DNA from: Bacillota bacterium
GTDB taxonomy: Bacteria > Bacillota > Sulfobacillia > Sulfobacillales > Sulfobacillaceae
Length of the DNA: 64,000 bases
Reading direction: 5' to 3'
Assembly: GCA_021820965.1 (NCBI GenBank)
Contig: JAKACZ010000005.1
Location: 80,400-144,399 of the forward strand
The notes beneath the pieces are model-generated. The model was not told the DNA's origin, ran no database searches, and saw nothing but the letters and a program-made list of their open reading frames with translations. The number at the start of each line of letters is the position of its first letter. Within the stretch, counting starts at the first letter, position 1. Below are positions 44,066-53,251 of this stretch, in pieces. The position numbers were made by a program, and so were the translations under genes.

Positions 44066-44898
44066 CGTTGACCGTCCCCCATGGGCCAATCAGCCGTCAT
44101 CAATCCCTGTCGATTGGCCCACACGCCCGGTTCCACCGCCTTAACTCCCCACTCTTCCATCTCAGCTTCGGCGTCGTGGTCAGAAGCCAGATACTGCATT
44201 TCTTCCCAGGCCAACATGCGAAAGAGCGCCGTTCGTCCCAATTTGCTGGAGTCGGCCGCGACAACCACGCGGTCAGCCTGCACGGCGAAGGCGTGACCGA
44301 CGGCGGCTTCTTGTTCGGTCGTCGCGGTTATCCCGAATTTCTTGTCGACGCCGTTGGCCCCAAGAATGGCCCAGTCGAGATGCAAATTCGCCAGTGACGA
44401 GAGTGCCATGGGGCCGGTGGTTTCATAGTTCTGCGGTCGTAGGGCGCCACCCACAACGACGACCGAGGTGCCACCGTCGCTGAGGATATGGGCGATGTTT
44501 ACCGCGTTGGTCACGACGGTGATTTTCCGCTTGAACTCCATCAACTGTAGCGCGACCGCCGTGGCGGTGGTGCCTCCGTTCAACCCTACGGTCACGCCAT
44601 CCGGAATCCAATGCGCCAGTTGCATCGCAATGGCCTTCTTTTTGTCTGCGTGGGTAGCGTATTTATCTCGAAAAGGCCGCTCCACGACTGTGCCGTCCAA
44701 CGCCACGGCCCCATGAAATCGGCGAATCTCGCCTTGAGCTTCAAGTTCCTGGATATCTCGCCGAATGGTCGCAGCCGAACACTCAAATCGGCTGGCCAAG
44801 TCCGCAACCGATAGGGCACCGTGTAGCCTTAAAAGCGCCACAATTTTTTCATGGCGCTCGGTTATTCCGGCACGAGTTCCTATTAATTCTCTACTCAT
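44062..44898 (-). CDS. DeoR-family transcriptional regulator (AgaR/LacR type)
   Basis: The 278-residue regulator has ITERHEKIVALLRLHGALSV, the HTH LASRFECSAATIRRDIQELE, RRFHGAVAL and the sensor-domain motifs LNGGTTATAVALQL, VVTNAVNIAHIL, VVVGGALRPQNYETTGP. It lies within the operon it probably represses, overlapping the isomerase by 8 nt and the kinase by 4. GatR/AgaR/LacR are close functional parallels. Confidence 0.93.
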   Translation of the reverse strand: MSRELIGTRAGITERHEKIVALLRLHGALSVADLASRFECSAATIRRDIQELEAQGEIRRFHGAVALDGTVVERPFRDKYATHADKKKAIAMQLAHWIPDGVTVGLNGGTTATAVALQLMEFKRKITVVTNAVNIAHILSDGGTSVVVVGGALRPQNYETTGPMALSSLANLHLDWAILGANGVDKKFGITATTEQEAAVGHAFAVQADRVVVAADSSKLGRTALFRMLAWEEMQYLASDHDAEAEMEEWGVKAVEPGVWANRQGLMTADWPMGDGQR

Positions 44899-45904
44899 TT
44901 TTTAGAACCACGACCCGCGTTAAGTTGCGGGGCGCATCTGGATTCTCGCCGTTGACAAGGGCCCACCGCCAAGCCCAAACTTGCAACGGAACGACAGCCA
45001 GCGGCCCACAATCGGAGTCGGCAACGGCATCCGGCAACGCAACTACCGCTCCATGGTGCCCAAATTGGGGATCAAGCCAGGCGTTTGGTGCAATAGGTAT
45101 GACGCGAGGGCCTCGCTGCCTGAGGTCATTTAACAGGGCATGCTCGTACGTGGCACGCCGGCGTTGTCCCAGCAAAAATACGACATCGTCCTCGGTAATC
45201 GAGCCCCACGGACCGTGGCGAAACTCTAGAGGATTAAAAGCTAGCGCCATCGCCCCTGCCATTTCCTGCATTTTTAACACACCCTCATCGGCAATGCCTT
45301 GCCGCACGCCACCGCCTAAAACGTACGCACGGCGTACAGGATGCTGAGTGAGGGTCTCCGTCATCGCTTTAGACTGCTGGAAGACATCGGCAAAAGCTTT
45401 GGTCAAAGCCTGAACCGGGTGTGGTTTCAGACCACCCGTGACACTCACGAGGTTTTGCAGCAGGAGTAGCATCGTTGTAAAGGAGCGAATCATTACAACG
45501 GTGTCGTCTTCGCTTCCCTCGGCGATGAACACCTCATTCGCAATTTGGGGCAAGGGTGAGTCACGATGACTACTTATTGCAATCACCGAGCGTCCGCGGT
45601 CTCGCAACAGCTTTGCAGCGGCGACCGCTTCACTGGTGGCACCCGACCGCGAGATGAATACGAATGTTTTGAAATGCCTGGTCCACACCTCGGGGTCCAT
45701 AAGCAATTCTGATGTCGGCGCCGCCTGTGCCAAAAGGCCGATAGACGTCGCTTTGGCGCTCGCGACTTTTGCTAAATAGTGGGACGTGCCGCTGCCTAAA
45801 AATAGATACGGGCCTGGTGTGGAAAAGCCGGCAGGTATCGTATGTAAACCTTCCCATGCTTGTACTTGGTCACGAATTAATGCGTACACATACTCTCCGG
45901 CCAC
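44891..45904 (-). CDS. SIS-domain sugar-phosphate isomerase/deaminase (AgaS/GlmS-like)
   Basis: The 337-residue protein has two SIS domains: PGPYLFLGSGTSHYLAKVAS and FVFISRSGATSEAVAAAKLL with VIAISSHRDS in the first, and AYVLGGGVRQGIADEGVLKM, EMAGAMALAFNPLEFRHGPW in the second. The LEFRHGP motif is typical of AgaS and GlmS C-terminal domains. AgaS deaminates/isomerises galactosamine 6-phosphate to tagatose 6-phosphate, which would feed the LacC-like kinase and KbaY-like aldolase here. GTG 45904 has GGGGG 6 nt upstream. First gene of the operon. Confidence 0.9.
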   Translation of the reverse strand: MAGEYVYALIRDQVQAWEGLHTIPAGFSTPGPYLFLGSGTSHYLAKVASAKATSIGLLAQAAPTSELLMDPEVWTRHFKTFVFISRSGATSEAVAAAKLLRDRGRSVIAISSHRDSPLPQIANEVFIAEGSEDDTVVMIRSFTTMLLLLQNLVSVTGGLKPHPVQALTKAFADVFQQSKAMTETLTQHPVRRAYVLGGGVRQGIADEGVLKMQEMAGAMALAFNPLEFRHGPWGSITEDDVVFLLGQRRRATYEHALLNDLRQRGPRVIPIAPNAWLDPQFGHHGAVVALPDAVADSDCGPLAVVPLQVWAWRWALVNGENPDAPRNLTRVVVLKNE

Positions 45905-46063
45905 CGAATTCCCCCCTGCGCAGTTTTGTGATTATCATAATACACCAGGTCGCCCGGTGATGAATTTCGCGCAAATATTTTTGGTTCATGCAGGAACTTG
46001 AGTGAAATGCGACGAACATTTTCATATTATTGCATTGGGGGGTGGGTGAACACGAGTGTGGAG
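45905..46063. promoter_or_regulatory. Divergent promoter region of the amino-sugar locus
   Basis: About 150 bp separate the minus-strand isomerase operon from the plus-strand FGGY kinase. It is AT-rich near 45930-45945 (ATTATCATAATAC, possible -10 elements on both strands). On the minus strand AATGTTCGTC (about 46008-46017) resembles the GlpR-type DeoR half-site WATGTTCGWT, a candidate site for the DeoR protein encoded at 44062-44898. Confidence 0.4.
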
Positions 46064-47653
46064 ATGGTTCTGATTGGGCTCGACATTGGCAATACCAGCC
46101 TGAAAGCTCTGGCCTTTACCCCATCAGGCCGGATTGTGGCCAGAGTGAGCCAGCCCACCCAACGCATAAAGACGGCCGAGATGCATATCCACGGCATGCA
46201 TTTGACGGGGTTATTAGAACCGCGATTGCTCTTAGAGGTTGTACAAGACTTATTGTCGCAAATCCAACGCCGTGTCGGCCAAGCCGAAACGCCGTATGAG
46301 ATCCGAGCGGTTGCTGTGACCGGCATGGGCGGCCCCATGGTGGCTCTGGATCAGAACGACAATCCGGTGTATCCAGTGATCGGCCTCTGGCCCATCGACA
46401 TTCACGAGACAGCCCTTGATGGCTCCGACCAAACCTTCTATGAAGTCACGGGCTATCACCTTCACAACAGCCCATTTGTCACCATGGTCTGGCTGGCCCA
46501 ACATGATCCCGCGCGCTTTGCCCGGGTGAAAGGGATTCTTCCCGTCGTTAGTTATGTCACGTTTGCCCTGAGCGGCATGAAAGCGTCCGATCCGTCTATG
46601 GCCAGCGGCACCGGTATTTGGGATCAAGGTTGCGGTAAATGGGCTCGACAGATTATCCAGTCAACGCCGGTTCGATTCGATTGTTTTCCCGTGGTGAGCC
46701 CAGCCGGCACCGCACTGGGGCCCCCTAGCCAACAATTCCAAGAATCCACCGGCCTGCCCTCAGACACCCTGGTTGCCGTCGGGGGCCACGACTATCTCTG
46801 CGCCGCCGGTGCCCTGGGAATTACCAAACCAGGCATGGTCTTGAATATGTTGGGAACCTATGAGATTTTTGCGACACCGCATCACTCCGCATCTGTTGTA
46901 CAACCTTCCGAGCTTGACCTGATTGACGACACCCATGTGTATCCCCACACGCGCAGCCTGATGTTTCAAGTCATTGGCGGCGGACATCTGGAATGGCTAC
47001 GGCGTCTTTTAACCGGAGGACTTGATGAGTCGGCGAGCATGGCACAATGGATCCGGATATTGGACGGAGCGGCACGAATGCGCGATGACGACATGGTCGA
47101 CCTGGTTTTTGCCCCCTTCCTCTTTGGCCGGTTTTTTCCCGAGCGATGCATCCATCCTCATGGGGCCTTGCTAGGACTATCCGACCGCCATGGTCCCGAA
47201 CATGTCAGCCGCGCCATGATTGATGCCTTGAGTTACGTCAGTATGGAAGCTCTCAAGACCCTCACCGCCGTCAGTGGAGAAGAAGTCACGAAAATTGTCG
47301 TCAGCGGCGGGGGCACACAAAACCGCCTGTGGGTGCAACGCAAGGCCGACTTCTTACAAACCGCATTGCAAGTGCCCGACGTGATGGATACCAGTGCCCT
47401 GGGCGCGGCAATTTTGGCCGGACTCGCTGTTGGCGTCTACAGCGACTGGGATCAGGCGGCCGCTGCTTTGGACATTAACTGGGCCGAGATCACTCCCAAG
47501 GACCCTATTGATCCGCGGTATCTGGACCAGTTCATTCGCTGGGACGATGTGAGTCCCAACGCATGTGCTCACACCGTTGATTTAAGCCGACGCATTGCTC
47601 ACGAAATTCTCGTGAGCAACGAGGCGACACGCATCCCGCCGACCGGAGCATAA
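46064..47653 (+). CDS. FGGY-family carbohydrate kinase
   Basis: The protein of about 529 residues has GLDIGNTSLKALAFTPSGRI, the metal/phosphate region AVTGMGGPMVALDQNDNPVY, a substrate Asp region GGHDYLCAAGALGI, and C-terminal KIVVSGGGTQNRLWVQRKAD, ALGAAILAGLAVGVY. It transfers phosphate from ATP to a sugar. A subgroup close to L-xylulose/AI-2 type kinases is possible but not certain. The start is ambiguous: ATG 46064, GTG 46058 and GTG 46046 (GGGGGGTG upstream) all fit. The GH4-like gene follows 18 nt after its stop. Confidence 0.88.
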   Translation: MVLIGLDIGNTSLKALAFTPSGRIVARVSQPTQRIKTAEMHIHGMHLTGLLEPRLLLEVVQDLLSQIQRRVGQAETPYEIRAVAVTGMGGPMVALDQNDNPVYPVIGLWPIDIHETALDGSDQTFYEVTGYHLHNSPFVTMVWLAQHDPARFARVKGILPVVSYVTFALSGMKASDPSMASGTGIWDQGCGKWARQIIQSTPVRFDCFPVVSPAGTALGPPSQQFQESTGLPSDTLVAVGGHDYLCAAGALGITKPGMVLNMLGTYEIFATPHHSASVVQPSELDLIDDTHVYPHTRSLMFQVIGGGHLEWLRRLLTGGLDESASMAQWIRILDGAARMRDDDMVDLVFAPFLFGRFFPERCIHPHGALLGLSDRHGPEHVSRAMIDALSYVSMEALKTLTAVSGEEVTKIVVSGGGTQNRLWVQRKADFLQTALQVPDVMDTSALGAAILAGLAVGVYSDWDQAAAALDINWAEITPKDPIDPRYLDQFIRWDDVSPNACAHTVDLSRRIAHEILVSNEATRIPPTGA

Positions 47654-47671
47654 TACCATCAGGAGGACATC

Positions 47672-48961
47672 ATGACGGCAAAGGAAAAAATTAAGATCGG
47701 CGTAATTGGGGGCGGCAGCGTTTTCACGCCCGAGCTCATCGACTTGCTGGCCAAATCCAATCACGAAATGCCGATTCGCGAGGTTGTATTAATGGATATC
47801 AATAAGCCGCGCGTAGAAATTCTTCGCAGTTTCGCGGAACGTCTGGTGAAACGAGCTCACCAAGATTTTGTTATCCGCACCAGCCTAGACTACCGTGACG
47901 CTATCGAAGACGCGGACTTTGTGTTGATCCAGTTGCGGGCCGGCAGCCAAGCGGGCCGCATTAGCGACGAGAAAATTGGATTGAAGTTCCACATCCCATT
48001 TGTAGAAACCGTATCAGTCTGCGGCTTAGGAACGTTTTTGCGCAGCATCTCAATGTATGAAGAGATTGCCGACCTTATTCGACAATACGCTCCTAATGCG
48101 CGGGTGATGAACTTTGCCAATCCGGCGGGACCTCTTACCGAGTACTTGCTCAGGCTCGGCATAGCCAACGCGGTAGGCGTGTGTAATGTGCCCGTTATTT
48201 TGGCCAAGCACTTAGCTACGCTCTATGACGCGCCGGAAAACGCCTTTTATATGCAAACTCGCGGACTGAATCATTTAACCGTGACCGACGCGGTCTATTT
48301 AGACGGGCACAACATACTGGCCGACGCACTGAACCGATTTGTGCCCGAGACGTTCCCCATCCCTTTTACAGAAAACGTGATTCACGCGTTCCCCGCCATC
48401 TTCAACCCCTATTTTCAATATTATTGGCACGCAGAAAAAATTATGGCCAAACTCCTTGGAGAGCCTAAAACCCGGGGCGAAGAAGTACTGGATATCGAGC
48501 ATGAACTCCTTCAGTTATACGACAACCCGGCCATCACGGAGGTACCAGACTTATTGAAGCACCGGGGCGGATTCGGCTATTCACTGGTTGTCGTGCGTTT
48601 GATGCTCAGCCTTTATCGGAATGACGACACGGTCCATTACATCAACATTCGAAACGGGAATGTGCTGGATGGGTTGCCTGAAGACACAGCCGTAGAAGTG
48701 CCGGTCGTCGTCAAACAAGGCCAACTCCTGCCTATCGATACGGGACCACTGCCCCCCTATGCCTTTCCGCTGATTCGAACTATGGCGGAATTTTACCGCC
48801 TCCTATTGGAGGGTGCCGAACAGCGGAGCGTTCACCCGATTCGTCAAGCGATGTTGCTCCATCCCTTGTTCAACGATGCCGATGTATCAGACCGTGTACT
48901 GAACGACTTGCTGGAACATAATCGGTCGTTTTTGCCCAACGGTTTCCCTGAACATGCCTAA
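47672..48961 (+). CDS. Glycoside hydrolase family 4-like NAD-dependent enzyme
   Basis: The 429-residue protein has the GH4 layout: KIGVIGGGSVFTPELIDLLA (NAD site), VVLMDINKPRVEI, FVLIQLRAGSQAGRISDEKI, VMNFANPAGPLTEYL, GVCNVPVILAK with the metal Cys and RGLNHLTVTD with the metal His. GH4 enzymes open glycosidic bonds of phospho-glucosides or galacturonides by an oxidation-elimination route using NAD and Mn. The usual GQET.G.GG segment after the DE motif is replaced by FHIPFVETVSVCGLG, so substrate handling may differ. AGGAGG precedes the ATG. It shares an operon with the FGGY kinase. Confidence 0.9.
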   Translation: MTAKEKIKIGVIGGGSVFTPELIDLLAKSNHEMPIREVVLMDINKPRVEILRSFAERLVKRAHQDFVIRTSLDYRDAIEDADFVLIQLRAGSQAGRISDEKIGLKFHIPFVETVSVCGLGTFLRSISMYEEIADLIRQYAPNARVMNFANPAGPLTEYLLRLGIANAVGVCNVPVILAKHLATLYDAPENAFYMQTRGLNHLTVTDAVYLDGHNILADALNRFVPETFPIPFTENVIHAFPAIFNPYFQYYWHAEKIMAKLLGEPKTRGEEVLDIEHELLQLYDNPAITEVPDLLKHRGGFGYSLVVVRLMLSLYRNDDTVHYINIRNGNVLDGLPEDTAVEVPVVVKQGQLLPIDTGPLPPYAFPLIRTMAEFYRLLLEGAEQRSVHPIRQAMLLHPLFNDADVSDRVLNDLLEHNRSFLPNGFPEHA

Positions 48962-49376
48962 GTGTTAACAACGGGAAGTTTGTGATGGGTGTATGCTGAA
49001 ACCTAACTAGCGAGTAGATGGTTAATCTGAACAGAGTGATCGACTGACAACCGGTAGCCTCGTGACCCCGGTCATGGAAGCCTCCGCGAAATCCCGGGAC
49101 CGCGGACTTGCTGTCGGTCTCGCCAACGACGCATATAATTTTGGTGAGCGGCCCCTGCCCCCAAATAACCGGGGTGAGGTAATAGACCGCGATCTCAAGT
49201 AATTTTACGTGGGTGGCGGTCGAGTAGTAGAGGACGCCCTGGTGGGTCCACGTTGTTCGCGGCAGTGGTCAAGGGTACGGGCAACCCCGCGGAACTGGGG
49301 CGACTCCATTAGTCGTGGAGTTCTGAGGGATCAACGATGTTTCAGATACGAGGACAGCGGAAGGGGAGGATTGCGC
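48962..49376. other. About 415 bp intergenic, candidate promoter for the nitrilase
   Basis: A perfect TATAAT at 49134-49139 is preceded by TGTCGG at a 16-nt distance, a weak -35. A strong ribosome site (AAGGGGAGGA) lies at 49361-49370. Frames running in from upstream of 49377 show no familiar sequence. Confidence 0.4.
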
Positions 49377-50408
49377 ATGCGAAACCAGGACCGGGTGACG
49401 GTAGCTGTCGTACAAGCAGCGTCCGTCTTGATGGACCAAGAAGGAAGTGTGGCAAAGGCCTACCGGTACATCGAGGAGGCTCGCGACCACGGCGCGGACC
49501 TCATCGTATTTCCCGAAGCCTTTTTGTCAGGGTATCCGCGCGGACTGGCATTTGGCAGTGTCGTGGGCGCGCGCCGACCGGAAGGGCGAAGCGATTGGGG
49601 GCGGTATTGGCGCTCGGCGGTGAGTATTCCCAGTCCGAACATTGACCGCTTAGGAGCCGCCATTGCCCGGGCGAAGGCCTACGCGGTGATGGGTGTGATC
49701 GAACGGGCCGACCACGGCGGCCACGGCACGCTATATGGCACGACGCTATATTTCGGTCCGGATGGGGCGCTTTTGGGCCGGCACCGTAAGTTGAAACCAA
49801 CCGGATCGGAACGGCTGATTTGGGGAGAAGGCGACGGCAGCACCTTGACCGTTATCCCGACACCGTTTGGAGTGGTGGGCGGTCTCATTTGTTGGGAGAA
49901 CTACATGCCGCTGGCGCGTGCGGCAATGTATGACAAAGGTGTCACACTCTATGTGGCCCCCACCGCCGATGCCCGGGACTCCTGGCAAGCGACGCTCCAA
50001 CACATCGCCTGTGAGGGTCGCTGCTTTGTCATCGGGGCCAATCAATATGTGACGAAGCGGGATTATCCGGATGACTTGGCGTGTGCAGCCGATCTGACAG
50101 ACGTGCCCGAAGAATTGTGTCGAGGCGGCAGCGCGATAATTGATCCGTTCGGCCAATATGTTGCCGGGCCGTTGTACCATCAAGAGGGTCTTCTCGTCGC
50201 AGAATTAGACCTGACCCAGATTGAAGAGGCGCGGTTTGACTTTGATGTGACGGGCCATTACGCACGCCCCGACGTCTTCACGTTATGTGTTAACGAACAA
50301 CCCCAGCGGAATGTGGTCCCAAACACCGGCCGACGTAGGGCTGATGCGACGGGCGAGCCCACGGGGGACCCAACCGCGGCTGAAGTGGCTTCGCACATCG
50401 CGGATTAG
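49377..50408 (+). CDS. Nitrilase-family carbon-nitrogen hydrolase
   Basis: The 343-residue enzyme has the catalytic triad of the nitrilase superfamily: Glu in IVFPEAFLSGYPRG, Lys in GRHRKLKPTGSERL and Cys in GGLICWENYMPLA. The CWENYMPLAR context and HYARPDVFTL-type ending mark true nitrilases (branch 1), which hydrolyse nitriles to carboxylic acid and ammonia, rather than amidases. ATG 49377 has AAGGGGAGGA upstream. The downstream acyl-CoA ligase could activate the acid produced, and the FAH-family enzyme and SDR may continue its breakdown. This is inference from order. Confidence 0.93.
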   Translation: MRNQDRVTVAVVQAASVLMDQEGSVAKAYRYIEEARDHGADLIVFPEAFLSGYPRGLAFGSVVGARRPEGRSDWGRYWRSAVSIPSPNIDRLGAAIARAKAYAVMGVIERADHGGHGTLYGTTLYFGPDGALLGRHRKLKPTGSERLIWGEGDGSTLTVIPTPFGVVGGLICWENYMPLARAAMYDKGVTLYVAPTADARDSWQATLQHIACEGRCFVIGANQYVTKRDYPDDLACAADLTDVPEELCRGGSAIIDPFGQYVAGPLYHQEGLLVAELDLTQIEEARFDFDVTGHYARPDVFTLCVNEQPQRNVVPNTGRRRADATGEPTGDPTAAEVASHIAD

Positions 50409-50724
50409 GCAAACCAGGTGGCATGCGGCGGTGGGCTTGCCGCTACCCGGCGGACACCCGTCTCTCCCTGGCGCACCGCCATCTCTCAAGCCGTGCTTTT
50501 GTTCATGTTATGCGCCGTCGCGGCTTTCGGCGCGCTTGCTCACGCTATATCTCCTAATCTTCGGGATACTACCCCAATTCGCATAAAATTAGGTAAGATG
50601 AAGAGGAAGTGGGCCCGTCTAAGCGGTCTCGCCGAGAGATGTTTCCCTCGAATCCTACGGTAAGCATACGGCCGCCCCGAAAAGACCGGGCCGCCGCATT
50701 GCTCGATGGACGGAGTGACGGTTT
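50409..50724. other. About 315 bp between nitrilase and acyl-CoA ligase
   Basis: No supported gene, RNA or clear terminator. Short frames lack ribosome sites. The acyl-CoA ligase may have its own promoter in the AT-richer part near 50540-50600. Confidence 0.4.
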
Positions 50725-52338
50725 ATGGCGGATCAATACGCGACTCAAGCCCGACGATTTCGCTGGGGTATCCCCGAATCATTCAACATGGGCCGTGCAA
50801 TTGTGGCGGGTAAGGCGGATGACGCCATCGCGCTATGGGACGTTGCGGAAGACTTATCTTTCCGCACCTTTACCTTTGGTGCCTTGCGCCGTGAGGCCAA
50901 CCGGCTCGCTAACGGGCTCATGCATCTAGGCGTAGCACCGGGGGATCGCGTCGGCATCTTATTGTCGCAAAGTATAGAATTGGTTGTCAGCCACCTGGCC
51001 ACATATCTTTTGGGGGCTGTTGCCGTTCCGCTTTTTGTTCTGTTCGGAGATGAAGCCATTAGCTACCGTATCAATGATGCGGGCTGCCGACTCCTGATTG
51101 CCGATGCGACGGACTGGCCCCGGCTTTCGCGAATACGTCCGGACTGGACCACCGTCACCCATGTGTTATTGACGCATACGTCGACAGCCATGGGCTCTGA
51201 GGTTCTGGCCTGGGATCGGGTGTGCGGCGAGGCCTCGGCGCACTTTACCCCTCGTCCTTCCAAAGCTGACGATCCGGCGTTGGTTATCTATACTTCCGGT
51301 ACCACGGGCAGTCCCAAGGGAGCGCTGCATGCGCATCGCGTGCTTTTGGGCCATCTTCCCGGCGTGGTCATGCCACACCAGAGATTTCCGTTACCCGGGG
51401 ATGCCATGTGGACGCCTGCCGACTGGGCGTGGATCGGCGGTCTTTTGGATGTTCTCCTGCCGAGTCTCTATTATGGTGTTCCTGTCGTTGCCTACCGTTC
51501 ACGAAAGTTCGATCCGGAACATACGATGGAGTTGTTGAGGCGACTGCCCATCCGCAATGTTTTTTTCCCGCCAACCGCTCTGCGTTTGTTACGGGCCGCA
51601 ATCGACCGTCCCCTTCCCGGCATTGCGCTGCGCACCTTGGCAAGCGGAGGGGAATCGCTGGGGGCCGATTTGACGGAGTGGGTCCGGCGTGTGTTCGACG
51701 TGGTGGCCGCCGAATTTTATGGGCAAACAGAAGCGAATCTCCTGATTAGCAACGCCCCGGATATATTTCCCCCAGTGCCCGGTTCGATTGGCCGAGCCGT
51801 GTACGGTCATGCTATCCATTTAATAACAGACGAAGGGAACGAGGCGCGCCCTGGCGAGGTGGGCGAAATAACCGTTGCGCTGCCGGACCCAGTGGCCTTC
51901 TTGGGTTACTGGAACCGGCCCGACGCCACACAAGCAAAAACCGCGGGACAACGCATCCACACCGGGGATCTGGCCCGACAGGACGAATTGGGCAATGTCT
52001 TCTTTGTAGGGAGGTCTGACGATGTCATTAACTCGGCGGGTTACCGGATGGGCCCGACCGAAATTGAGGCTGTGATTGCGACGCACCCCCAGGTTTCAAT
52101 GGTTGCGGTCATTGGAAAACCGGATCCGGTCAGGGGAGAAATTGTCAAAGCTTTCATTGTGCCCACCTCAGCATCGTTCGATCAGAATCAACTCACGCGT
52201 GAGGTGCAAGCCCTGGTTCGGCAACGGCTGGGTGCGCATGAATACCCGCGGGAAGTGGAATTTCTCGACGCCCTGCCGGTCACCGCGACCGGTAAAGTCG
52301 AGCGCCGCACGTTGCGACTGCGGGAACCAGGGCAATAA
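50725..52338 (+). CDS. AMP-dependent acyl-CoA synthetase (medium-chain/acetyl-CoA synthetase-like)
   Basis: The 537-residue adenylate-forming ligase has the phosphate loop VIYTSGTTGSPKGALHAHRV, TPADWAWIGGLLDVLLPSLY, the A5 motif EFYGQTEANLLISN, the A7/A8 region HTGDLARQDELGNVFFVGRS, DDVINSAGYRMGPTEIE, and the catalytic Lys in ATGKVERRTLR. The motif set is that of AcsM-type medium-chain or short branched acyl-CoA synthetases. It converts a carboxylate to its CoA ester. The substrate may be the acid made by the upstream nitrilase. Confidence 0.93.
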   Translation: MADQYATQARRFRWGIPESFNMGRAIVAGKADDAIALWDVAEDLSFRTFTFGALRREANRLANGLMHLGVAPGDRVGILLSQSIELVVSHLATYLLGAVAVPLFVLFGDEAISYRINDAGCRLLIADATDWPRLSRIRPDWTTVTHVLLTHTSTAMGSEVLAWDRVCGEASAHFTPRPSKADDPALVIYTSGTTGSPKGALHAHRVLLGHLPGVVMPHQRFPLPGDAMWTPADWAWIGGLLDVLLPSLYYGVPVVAYRSRKFDPEHTMELLRRLPIRNVFFPPTALRLLRAAIDRPLPGIALRTLASGGESLGADLTEWVRRVFDVVAAEFYGQTEANLLISNAPDIFPPVPGSIGRAVYGHAIHLITDEGNEARPGEVGEITVALPDPVAFLGYWNRPDATQAKTAGQRIHTGDLARQDELGNVFFVGRSDDVINSAGYRMGPTEIEAVIATHPQVSMVAVIGKPDPVRGEIVKAFIVPTSASFDQNQLTREVQALVRQRLGAHEYPREVEFLDALPVTATGKVERRTLRLREPGQ

Positions 52339-52368
52339 CTAGGCTTTCACGAGCGAGACGGGAAAGTT

Positions 52369-52384
52369 TCGCACCACGGTGCGA
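52369..52384. promoter_or_regulatory. Perfect inverted repeat upstream of the FAH-family gene
   Basis: TCGCACC-AC-GGTGCGA forms a perfect 7-bp inverted repeat just before the ribosome site (GAGGGGGA) of the gene at 52397 and 30 nt after the previous stop. It could be an operator or, as RNA, a small hairpin that limits translation. There is no T-run. Confidence 0.4.
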
Positions 52385-52396
52385 GGGGGAATGTCG

Positions 52397-53251
52397 ATGC
52401 GCTGGGGAACTATTATGCTGGAAGATGGGACAAAGTCCGCCGCACTGATGAAAGACGCAGGCGTGGTCGCCGTTGCCGAGGTCAACAGGCGGTTTAACCG
52501 GGCATTGCCAACCCTGCTTGAAGACATCATTCGCATGGGACTGGCGTCCTTTATCGCGGAGGAAATACAGAAATTAGGCCCTGAGGCCATAACCATGACC
52601 GAGGGCGCGGTGCGTGTGCTTGCGCCCATGCGACAGCCGGAGCGCATTGTGGGCATCGGGCTCAATTATCGGGCTCACGCCAGCGATTTGGACGAACAAG
52701 TGCCTGAAGAGCCGGCAACCTTCTTAAAGCCCACCAGCAGCATCATTGGGCCCGGCGAGGCCATCGTTATCCCTCGGGTGTCGCAGCGTACAACCGCTGA
52801 GGCGGAAGTGGCTTTGGTTTTCGGCAGGACGGCACGGGATGTCCCGCGGGCAGCGTGGCGCGATGTGGTATTCGGGGTGGTGCCGGTGCTGGATATGACC
52901 ACTGAGGACATTCTTAGAAAAAATCCGCGCTTTCTTACCCGATCTAAGGGCTTTGATGGCTTTTTTTCGTTTGGTCCCTGGATTGCCACATTGGACGAAT
53001 TTCCGGAACTCGACCCCCTGTGGGTCAACACTGTTGTCAACGGTGGTGTCAGGGCCCAAAACCAAGTGTCTGGCATGGTCTACAGTTTGGCTGATTTGGT
53101 GGAGTTTATCACTGCGGGGACCACTGTCGGTGCTACGGCCGTGCTGACTACGGGAACCCCCGGCGCCGCGGTGATCGTGCCCGGAGACACGGTCGAGGCG
53201 CGGATTGACGGGATGGGGGCGTTGGTCAACCCGGTTGAAGCATCACGATGA
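52397..53251 (+). CDS. Fumarylacetoacetate hydrolase (FAH) family protein
   Basis: The 284-residue protein has the FAH domain: VGIGLNYRAHASDLDEQVPE, FLKPTSSIIGPGEAIVIP, the metal-binding ETEVALVF-type segment here as AEAEVALVFGR, RSKGFDGFFSFGPWIA, NGGVRAQNQVSGMVYSLADL and VIVPGDTVEARIDGMG. Members hydrolyse or decarboxylate diketo acids, or hydrate 2-oxopent-4-enoate-like compounds. ATG 52397 is chosen for the GAGGGGGA site. The substrate is unknown. Context with a nitrilase, ligase and SDR suggests aromatic or keto-acid breakdown. Confidence 0.92.
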   Translation: MRWGTIMLEDGTKSAALMKDAGVVAVAEVNRRFNRALPTLLEDIIRMGLASFIAEEIQKLGPEAITMTEGAVRVLAPMRQPERIVGIGLNYRAHASDLDEQVPEEPATFLKPTSSIIGPGEAIVIPRVSQRTTAEAEVALVFGRTARDVPRAAWRDVVFGVVPVLDMTTEDILRKNPRFLTRSKGFDGFFSFGPWIATLDEFPELDPLWVNTVVNGGVRAQNQVSGMVYSLADLVEFITAGTTVGATAVLTTGTPGAAVIVPGDTVEARIDGMGALVNPVEASR

